DNA of 15,795 nt from Bacteroidota bacterium. Its GTDB lineage: Bacteria > Bacteroidota > Bacteroidia > Flavobacteriales > Flavobacteriaceae. The stretch covers positions 1-15,795 of the forward strand of contig SMXJ01000029.1 of assembly GCA_004356305.1 (NCBI GenBank). Reading direction: 5' to 3'. The position numbers and the translations under genes were made by a program. Positions 7,942 to 13,221 of the stretch are shown here, one piece after another (positions within the stretch are counted from its first letter, which is position 1; the number at the start of each line of letters is the position of its first letter). Below the pieces are notes generated by a model. The model ran no database searches, was not told the DNA's origin, and saw only the letters and a list, made by a program, of their open reading frames with translations.

Positions 7942-9339
7942 TCAATTAAATAATTCCTTGTTCTTAAAATGATAAAGGACCCTTTGTGTACCTGAAATTG
8001 CTTGCTTTTTTTCCAACTGGAAAAATAGGGAGTATTCTTCTCGAAAATTAGTTTCGTTATAAAAATCGAAGTGATTGATAAATTCCCTTTTTCGGACCAA
8101 CAGCGACTCCACCCAGGAATCTTCCCGTTTTGGGAATTCTATGATCAAATGCTTAGAAAATTTCGCGAAGAACTCAGCCGATTTATAGAAAGGTACATTG
8201 CCTGAAAGTGTGATGTGATGAATTAAAGCCAATGCCAAAGTAACATCCGGGCCATAAATGGCGAGCCGCTCTATCAATGAGTTTCGTTCGGTATTATTAA
8301 AACCGAGACCGGGAGCAGGTTGAAGTATGTCGGACACAAAGGGAAGCATATTCCCCTCATTATTTCGCTGTACCTGGTGGTAATTATATCCCACGGAGTT
8401 GCTGTCTATATCGGTTACAATTACGTCCTTTACTACCGATAAGAATTCACGGGCAAAGGTCCCGTCATTACCTCCAATATCTATGAGTTTTTGTGCATTC
8501 AATGGCAACACCCATTCTTTAATAAGCTGCTTTTTGGCCTCAAAAGCCTGATCGTCATAATTGGTCTTTTCGTAATAATCTCCCCACTCGCTCTCTTCGT
8601 TTAGCTTCAACTTTTTAATGTAATCAAATAAACTCGTAAGGATATTATTCTGGGCCTTTTTAGAAAGTTTGGCCACCTTTGTTTCGGCTTTATAATCTTC
8701 GCTATGCTTGCTTTCCATTTTCGCCAACAAGTGAATATTGGTATATAAGGTTGAACTCAACTTCGTTTTCCCCGGGAGCATAGAGGCTATAAGTTTTACG
8801 GGAATTCCATCGATATGGGTTTGGAGCATTTTAAAGATCTCACTGCCGTGATATTTTGCCAGGACCAGCGGGCCAAAAAAGTGGGTAATGAACTGTTTGT
8901 AGGCTCTCCAGGGCGTATCTTCCACGTAGAAATCGAATGACAGCGTATCTATAAAAATGGGTTTCCCTTTATGGAAAGTGACATTATAGGCAGAGGCATC
9001 CTTCAATATAAAGCCTTTTGACAATGCATATTTCTGAATTTGCAAAGTTAATAAGGCCGCATGCCTGAATTGTTCAAAACTCCATTCATAGGGGTTCGTT
9101 ATAAACGGAATATGCTCCGGGGTAATGATGATATTTTCTTCGGAAACAGACGTTTCTTCATGCCCGATCAACAAGCCTTTTTTAATAAGAGTAGCCAAAA
9201 ACCCGGATTCTTTTAACTTGTTATACTGTGGAAAATAAATTGGATTGATGGCCCTTCTCAGGATTTTTCCATCATAAAACATATAACCGCAAGGATCTCT
9301 GAATGAAGCCTCGTGTGAAGTGTTAATCGGTTTTGTCAT
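7942..9339 (-). CDS. NoeA-like SAM-dependent methyltransferase with kinase-like N-terminal region
   Basis: Two parts can be seen in this 465-aa cytoplasmic protein. The C-terminal half is a class I methyltransferase: LIDIGGNDGTF (285-295) is the SAM-binding motif I, VTDIDSN (308-314) carries the acidic residue of motif II, and LALALIHHI (368-376) is in the motif IV region. The N-terminal half contains GFILKDASAYNVTFHKGKPI (109-128) followed by FIDTLSF. The order D114, N119, D131 resembles the catalytic and metal-binding loops of protein-kinase/aminoglycoside-phosphotransferase folds, and ends in the family pattern 'FIDtlSF'. The architecture matches proteins called nodulation protein NoeA-like. 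The substrate is unknown. ATG at 9339 is preferred over TTG at 9363 because it gives the family-like beginning MTKPINTSHEASFRDP and a smaller (17 nt) overlap with the upstream small gene, with which it is coupled. Confidence 0.8.
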   Translation of the reverse strand: MTKPINTSHEASFRDPCGYMFYDGKILRRAINPIYFPQYNKLKESGFLATLIKKGLLIGHEETSVSEENIIITPEHIPFITNPYEWSFEQFRHAALLTLQIQKYALSKGFILKDASAYNVTFHKGKPIFIDTLSFDFYVEDTPWRAYKQFITHFFGPLVLAKYHGSEIFKMLQTHIDGIPVKLIASMLPGKTKLSSTLYTNIHLLAKMESKHSEDYKAETKVAKLSKKAQNNILTSLFDYIKKLKLNEESEWGDYYEKTNYDDQAFEAKKQLIKEWVLPLNAQKLIDIGGNDGTFAREFLSVVKDVIVTDIDSNSVGYNYHQVQRNNEGNMLPFVSDILQPAPGLGFNNTERNSLIERLAIYGPDVTLALALIHHITLSGNVPFYKSAEFFAKFSKHLIIEFPKREDSWVESLLVRKREFINHFDFYNETNFREEYSLFFQLEKKQAISGTQRVLYHFKNKELFN

Positions 9340-9541
9340 GACTTTCGGTGTCTTCCTCTTCAATATCTATAGAATCGTAAGTATCGTCTTCTTTTTTTAT
9401 CAATCCAAAAAAAGACTTCACCTTATACATCACACCTTTTGAAAAAAGCAATATTCCGGCTGCTGCAGCGATCAACCCCTGTACGATCATCGCACCCAGT
9501 CCCGGATCGAAATACAAAAAAATGATTAAAAAATTATCCAT
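9323..9541 (-). CDS. Small DPG-motif membrane protein
   Basis: A 72-aa protein with one strongly hydrophobic segment, IVQGLIAAAAGILLFSKGVM (19-38), preceded by LYFDPGLGAM and followed by a basic KVKSFFGLIKK stretch and a very acidic tail (EEEDTESHDKTD). The combination YxDPGxGxM, an Ala/Gly-rich helix and a 'K(I/V)KSFF' basic patch is one I recognise from short uncharacterised proteins next to surface-polysaccharide and sulfatase-like genes in many bacteria; no function is known to me. It is the first gene after a 76-bp gap downstream of typA and overlaps the methyltransferase start by 17 nt, so the two are probably translationally coupled and may work together at the membrane. ATG at 9541 is the only reasonable start. 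Confidence 0.75.
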   Translation of the reverse strand: MDNFLIIFLYFDPGLGAMIVQGLIAAAAGILLFSKGVMYKVKSFFGLIKKEDDTYDSIDIEEEDTESHDKTD

Positions 9542-9617
9542 GGCTTATTCAACAATTACAAAACCGTCACAAATAAACTAAAAAACGAACAGTTTTCGAT
9601 ACTAATTTTCTTAAATT

Positions 9618-11411
9618 TTATAACCTGTTACGCTTGCGATCTACCTCTTTAAGGAATACTTTTCGCAATCTCAAATGCTTGGGTGTCACCTCAACATATT
9701 CATCTTTTTGAATATATTCCAGCGCTTCTTCCAAAGTAAATTTAATGGCAGGAATGATCCTCGCTTTATCATCGGTACCGGAAGAACGGACGTTCGAAAG
9801 CTTTTTCGTCTTGGTGATGTTCACGGTCATATCATCCTGTCTGGTATTCTCTCCTATCACCTGTCCTTCATAAATAGCTTCATTGGGATGTACAAAGAAA
9901 CGCCCCCGATCCTGCAACTTATCGATAGAGTAAGGAACAGCTGAACCATTTTCCATGGACACCAGACTCCCATTGAGTCGCTCCGGAATTTCTCCCTTCA
10001 AAGGTTGGTATTCTAAGAAACGATGGGTCATGATAGCCTCTCCTGCTGTTGCCGTTAGTAATTGATTGCGCAGCCCAATAATACCCCGGGATGGGATATT
10101 AAATTTACAGATCATACGTTTGCCCTTGCCTTCCATACTCAACATCTCCCCCTTGCGGATGGTCACCATATCGATTGCCCGGCCACTTACATTCTCCGGT
10201 AGATCTATGGTTAGTTCTTCGACAGGCTCACATTTCACACCGTTGATTTCTTTGACGATCACCTGTGGCTGCCCAATTTGTAATTCGAATCCTTCGCGAC
10301 GCATGGTCTCGATCAAAACCGACAAATGGAGTACACCACGGCCATAGACCAAAAACTTGTCTGCACTGTCTGTAGCTTTGACCTGTAACGCTAAGTTCTT
10401 TTCCAGTTCGCGCTCGAGGCGCTCTCTGATATGACGCGAAGTCACATACTTACCGTCCTTCCCAAAGAATGGTGAATCGTTTATGGTAAAGAGCATGCTC
10501 ATGGTAGGCTCATCAATTTCGATGGTTTGTAATGCTTCCGGATTTTCAATATCAGCAATGGTATCGCCAATTTCAAATCCTTCAATACCAACCAGCGCAC
10601 AAATATCTCCCGCTTGAACCGCGGTTACTTTTACTCTACCCAATCCTTCAAACGTGTGTAATTCTTTAATTTTTGACCTGGTAGTGGTCCCATCGCGTTT
10701 CACGAGGGAAATTTGCATGTTTTCCTTCAAGGTACCCCGTTGTAATCGGCCTATTGCGATTCGCCCGGTAAATGAGGAGTAATCCAAAGATGTGATCAAC
10801 ATTTGAATCGAACCTTCCTCAATTTTCGGTGCCGGAACATGTTCAAGCACCATATCCAGTAATGGCTCAATACTATCTGTTTCATTTTGCCAATCGTCAC
10901 TCATCCAGTTGTGCTTGGCACTACCATACACTACGGGGAAATCCAACTGCCATTCTTCCGCACCCAGTTCGAACATGAGATCGAAGACCGCTTCGTACAC
11001 TTCGTCCGGCGTACAATTTTCTTTATCCACTTTATTTATGACCACGCAAGGCTTCAATCCAAGATCGATGGCTTTTTGCAGGACAAAACGAGTTTGTGGC
11101 ATGGGCCCTTCAAAAGCATCAACCAGCAATAAAACACCGTCTGCCATATTCAAAACACGCTCTACTTCTCCTCCAAAATCGACGTGACCGGGGGTATCAA
11201 TTATATTGATCTTAGTCTCTTTATAGACAACAGATACATTCTTGGAGGTGATGGTGATGCCACGTTCACGTTCCAGTTCGTTAGTATCGAGTATCAACTC
11301 ACCTGTTTTCTCATTTGCCCGAAAGATACTGCAATGGTGCATGATCTTATCCACCAGGGTGGTCTTTCCGTGGTCAACATGAGCAATAATGGCGATGTTT
11401 CTGATGTTCAT
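9618..11411 (-). CDS. typA: Translational GTPase TypA/BipA
   Basis: This 597-aa ribosome-associated GTPase of the EF-G/EF-Tu superfamily is involved in ribosome assembly and stress or cold adaptation. GTPase motifs are complete: AHVDHGKT (10-17), ERGIT (49-53), DTPGH (72-76), NKVD (126-129) and GSAK (163-166). The beta-barrel domain follows (about 200-300), then an EF-G-like domain and the TypA-specific C-terminal part with RNQLLTATAGEAIM and GENTRQDDMTVN. Length and motif order are typical of the family. The ATG at 11411 has one of the few good ribosome binding sites in the window, AAAGGAG six bases upstream. A TAnnTTTG box lies 25 bp upstream of the start. It is a housekeeping gene; 76 bp separate it from the glycan genes, so read-through into them is possible but not shown. 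Confidence 0.97.
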   Translation of the reverse strand: MNIRNIAIIAHVDHGKTTLVDKIMHHCSIFRANEKTGELILDTNELERERGITITSKNVSVVYKETKINIIDTPGHVDFGGEVERVLNMADGVLLLVDAFEGPMPQTRFVLQKAIDLGLKPCVVINKVDKENCTPDEVYEAVFDLMFELGAEEWQLDFPVVYGSAKHNWMSDDWQNETDSIEPLLDMVLEHVPAPKIEEGSIQMLITSLDYSSFTGRIAIGRLQRGTLKENMQISLVKRDGTTTRSKIKELHTFEGLGRVKVTAVQAGDICALVGIEGFEIGDTIADIENPEALQTIEIDEPTMSMLFTINDSPFFGKDGKYVTSRHIRERLERELEKNLALQVKATDSADKFLVYGRGVLHLSVLIETMRREGFELQIGQPQVIVKEINGVKCEPVEELTIDLPENVSGRAIDMVTIRKGEMLSMEGKGKRMICKFNIPSRGIIGLRNQLLTATAGEAIMTHRFLEYQPLKGEIPERLNGSLVSMENGSAVPYSIDKLQDRGRFFVHPNEAIYEGQVIGENTRQDDMTVNITKTKKLSNVRSSGTDDKARIIPAIKFTLEEALEYIQKDEYVEVTPKHLRLRKVFLKEVDRKRNRL

Positions 11412-11417
11412 ATCCTA

Positions 11418-11424
11418 CTCCTTT
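11418..11424 (-). promoter_or_regulatory. Strong ribosome binding site of typA (AAAGGAG)
   Basis: On the minus strand AAAGGAG ends six bases before the typA ATG. Most other genes in the window lack a Shine-Dalgarno sequence, so this site fixes the typA start and suggests efficient initiation. Confidence 0.65.
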
Positions 11425-11435
11425 TTAAGGCGGTG

Positions 11436-11443
11436 CAAAAGTA
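11436..11443 (-). promoter_or_regulatory. Putative typA promoter -7 box (TACTTTTG)
   Basis: TACTTTTG on the minus strand matches the Bacteroidota TAnnTTTG consensus and ends 24 bp before the typA ATG, leaving a short leader that contains the ribosome binding site. No exact -33 TTTG is present; TTTC near the expected position is a weak candidate. Confidence 0.5.
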
Positions 11444-11526
11444 ATGCTATTTAACGGAAATTCATCTAAATGCCCTTTTTATCTTTTGAAACCATTTCCT
11501 TATAAGATTGTCCATCAAATTCTTAT

Positions 11527-11634
11527 GGGCGTTCCCCCACCTGAGGCGGGGTCGGGCTATCCGCACTACACGCCTGAACGTCCCCATTCTCTAAAGCCGG
11601 AGCAGGCGGGGTAGTTCGCTACTATCCCTAACGT
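11527..11634. repeat. G+C-rich hairpin-forming intergenic element
   Basis: Within an A+T-rich spacer there is a compact G+C-rich block. It begins GGGCGTTCCCCC and ends CTACTATCCCTAACG. It contains a near-palindrome CCCCACCTGAGGCGGGG (11534-11550), the word GGTCGGGCTATCCGC, and a small perfect hairpin GTAG-TTCG-CTAC (11611-11622); CGTT at the left end can pair with AACG at the right end. I recall blocks with the same ends (GGGCGTTCCCC ... GTCGGGCTATCCGC ... CTATCCCTAACGC) recurring between genes in Bacteroidota genomes, which suggests a dispersed repeat, but this is memory rather than a search. It lies between the divergent typA and kdsA genes and upstream of both promoters, and encodes no convincing protein. 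Confidence 0.55.
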
Positions 11635-11695
11635 AAAACGGGGCTGCCAACCAAAATCTGAATTCTGACCACCACTTACAGCTCACTGAAATCAC

Positions 11696-11703
11696 TATCT
11701 TTG
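11696..11703 (+). promoter_or_regulatory. Putative kdsA promoter -7 box (TATCTTTG)
   Basis: TATCTTTG followed by CATC is a very typical Bacteroidota -7 region and initiation context. It ends 18 bp before the ATG at 11722, so the leader would be only about 12 nt. This also argues against a TTG start at 11701, which lies inside the box. Confidence 0.6.
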
Positions 11704-11721
11704 CATCTTCAACATCATATT

Positions 11722-12540
11722 ATGAACCTCGATCTCATTCCGAAGATAAAACATACCCAATCGAATAACTTTTTCCTGCTGGCAGGCCCCTGTGCTATAG
11801 AAGGAGAGGACATGGCTTTACGCATTGCTGAAACTATAGTAGAAATTACCGATAAGCTTGAGATCCCTTATATCTTCAAAGGAAGTTTTAAAAAGGCAAA
11901 TCGCAGCCGTATCGATAGTTTTACCGGGATTGGAGACGAAAAGGCTTTGAAGATCCTTCAAAAAGTGAGTGAAACTTTTGATGTTCCCACCATTACCGAT
12001 ATACACCAGGTAAGTGATGCTGCTATGGCCGCTCAATATGTGGATGTATTACAGATTCCCGCGTTTCTGGTGCGTCAAACCGATCTGGTGGTTGCCGCAG
12101 CAAATACCGGTAAAGTAGTCAACCTCAAAAAAGGGCAATTCATGAGTCCGGAGAGCATGCAGCATGCGGTAAAAAAAGTAACCGACTGCGGGAATGAAAA
12201 AGTGATGATAACCGATCGCGGGAGCATGTTTGGCTACCAGGATCTGGTGGTTGATTTTCGGGGCATCCCAACCATGAAACAATATGCTTCCACGGTGTTG
12301 GACGTGACACATAGTTTACAACAACCCAATCAATCTGTGGGGGTGACAGGTGGCAGGCCGGAAATGATCAATACCATCGCACGGGCCGGAATTGCCGTGG
12401 GTGTTGACGGACTCTTTATCGAAACCCACTTCGACCCTGACAATGCCAAGAGTGACGGGGCTAATATGTTGGATCTGGCGAGATTGGAAAAACTACTCAC
12501 CGATCTGGTGGCAATTCGGAAAACGGTTAACAGCTTATGA
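11722..12540 (+). CDS. kdsA: 3-deoxy-8-phosphooctulonate (Kdo-8-P) synthase, metal-dependent type
   Basis: This 272-aa cytoplasmic enzyme (EC 2.5.1.55) condenses phosphoenolpyruvate and arabinose 5-phosphate to Kdo 8-phosphate, the precursor of the inner-core sugar of lipopolysaccharide. Motifs: LLAGPCAIE (19-27), YIFKGSFKKANRSR (50-63), GTP-independent PEP/A5P site residues in TDRGSMFGYQDLVVDFR (164-180), DVTHSLQQPN (194-203) and LFIETHFDPDNAKSDGAN (231-248). C24, together with H197, E234 and D245, occupies the four metal-ligand positions known from the Aquifex enzyme; E. coli KdsA has Asn at the first position and needs no metal. This copy is therefore predicted to be metal-dependent. The ATG at 11722 fits the family N-terminus. 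It stands alone, with no other kds gene beside it in the window. Confidence 0.96.
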   Translation: MNLDLIPKIKHTQSNNFFLLAGPCAIEGEDMALRIAETIVEITDKLEIPYIFKGSFKKANRSRIDSFTGIGDEKALKILQKVSETFDVPTITDIHQVSDAAMAAQYVDVLQIPAFLVRQTDLVVAAANTGKVVNLKKGQFMSPESMQHAVKKVTDCGNEKVMITDRGSMFGYQDLVVDFRGIPTMKQYASTVLDVTHSLQQPNQSVGVTGGRPEMINTIARAGIAVGVDGLFIETHFDPDNAKSDGANMLDLARLEKLLTDLVAIRKTVNSL

Positions 12541-12596
12541 ATTTCTCCTTGTGAAATAAATAGGCTTCTTTCAAAATTTAGTTATACTATAATAAA

Positions 12597-12624
12597 AAAG
12601 GTTGATAAATTAAGAACAACCTTT
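12597..12624 (-). terminator. Possible intrinsic terminator, minus-strand orientation
   Basis: AAAGGTTG (12597-12604) and CAACCTTT (12617-12624) form a perfect 8-bp stem with a 12-nt loop. Read on the minus strand the stem is followed by TTTTTTATT-like sequence (the T's partly belong to the stem), whereas on the plus strand no T-tract follows. The orientation fits the end of the decayed minus-strand gene at 12817-13060 rather than kdsA, though a bidirectional role cannot be excluded. Confidence 0.45.
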
Positions 12625-12760
12625 CAACTAAAAATAATCGCTTTTATCAACTCCCCAATTAACATGAGACTCGATTATTAAATACAACTAACCCTAAGGA
12701 AAGTTCGCTCACAAACTCTAAGCTGTATCAAATATGCGATGAATTACCCATACGAAGCAA

Positions 12761-12798
12761 GAGGGTTTTCCCTGTTTTTTACCACAGGGTTTTTCCTG
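12761..12798. promoter_or_regulatory. Pair of similar palindromes (CAGGG-TTTT-CCCTG type), possible operator
   Basis: GAGGGTTTTCCCTG (12761-12774) and CAGGGTTTTTCCTG (12785-12798) are near-identical inverted repeats with centres 24 bp apart and similar T-rich 3' neighbours. Two palindromes spaced by about two helical turns look like binding sites for a dimeric regulator. They could equally be the remains of a tandem duplication. No intact gene begins nearby: the closest plus-strand start is about 420 bp away at 13222. Confidence 0.35.
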
Positions 12799-12816
12799 TT
12801 CTTACGATAAATATCT

Positions 12817-13060
12817 TTATTTGTAAATAAAAAAATCCTTCCCATCTACATAATCCTGAAGGTATCTAAAGCCCGGTGTTAATTTCCCATTGGAAGAGAT
12901 CATACGGGCCCGTTCTGAGACACCCACCCTATCACTGTTGAAGAAAGCGGGGATCTACGTGGTCCAGAAACAGCTCGCCAAGGCCGATACTTATTTCTTT
13001 GGGTAGCTCACAAGGAAGATTGTCGACGGCCATTACCCCTGTTGAATGTGGATCGAGCCT
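12817..13060 (-). pseudogene. Decayed C-terminal fragment of a saccharopine dehydrogenase/LOR-type oxidoreductase
   Basis: Reading the minus strand from about 13060 gives DPHSTGVMAVDNLPCELPKE, then a short helix-like stretch ending HVDPRFLQQ and a stop. With a +1 shift near 12935 the frame continues SDRVGVSERARMISSNGKLT, PGFRYLQDYVDG and ends at TAA 12817-12819. 'VDNLPxELPxEaS', followed by 'Ra.i...GkLt..f.YLqdY', is the C-terminal region of the lysine-ketoglutarate reductase/saccharopine dehydrogenase (alanine dehydrogenase/PNT-like) family; human AASS has comparable VDNLPAQLP and ITSNGTLPDKYKYIQ segments. The N-terminal and NAD-binding parts are missing and the frame is broken, so this is a relic. 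The similarity is judged from remembered family patterns. Confidence 0.7.
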
Positions 13061-13162
13061 AAAAAATGTTAATTTACAGATCCTTCCTACATTTTTAACG
13101 GAATTATTTGTATTTCATCGATTAAGTGAACTAATCGTTCTATAATATAGTCATTTAAGACT

Positions 13163-13170
13163 TATATTTG
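13163..13170 (+). promoter_or_regulatory. Putative promoter -7 box of the hybrid kinase gene (TATATTTG)
   Basis: TATATTTG matches TAnnTTTG and ends 51 bp before the ATG at 13222. There is no clear -33 element, and the surroundings are A+T-rich, so the match is suggestive only. From 13061 to 13162 nothing else was recognised. Confidence 0.45.
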
Positions 13171-13221
13171 TAAATAATTTCTTACATTTCCATTTAATTA
13201 AAGTCATATTTCTCCCAATTT

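Larger units (their letters stand above)
12541..12816. other. Noncoding spacer downstream of kdsA
   Basis: No intact or convincing decayed gene was recognised in this stretch. It is A+T-rich and holds a hairpin at 12597-12624 and a pair of small palindromes at 12761-12798, both listed separately. It separates kdsA from the decayed oxidoreductase fragment on the other strand. Confidence 0.5.

Noticed and set aside
9340..9363. TTG start for the NoeA-like methyltransferase
   Set aside because: The extra residues MKRKTPKV arise from the reverse side of the small gene's acidic tail in another frame. The ATG at 9339 gives a family-like N-terminus and a smaller overlap.
11184..11444. Plus-strand open frame opposite the beginning of typA, and other open frames antisense to typA, kdsA and the kinase gene
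   Set aside because: They are mirror frames of strongly conserved genes, with no protein features of their own.
11701..11721. TTG start for kdsA seven codons upstream of the ATG
   Set aside because: The TTG lies inside the probable -7 promoter box, and the added residues are not typical of KdsA.
12541..13221. Possible tRNA, small RNA or hidden small gene in the largest gap
   Set aside because: No tRNA-like arms or CCA end were seen and no plausible small protein. Part of the gap is explained by the oxidoreductase relic on the minus strand.
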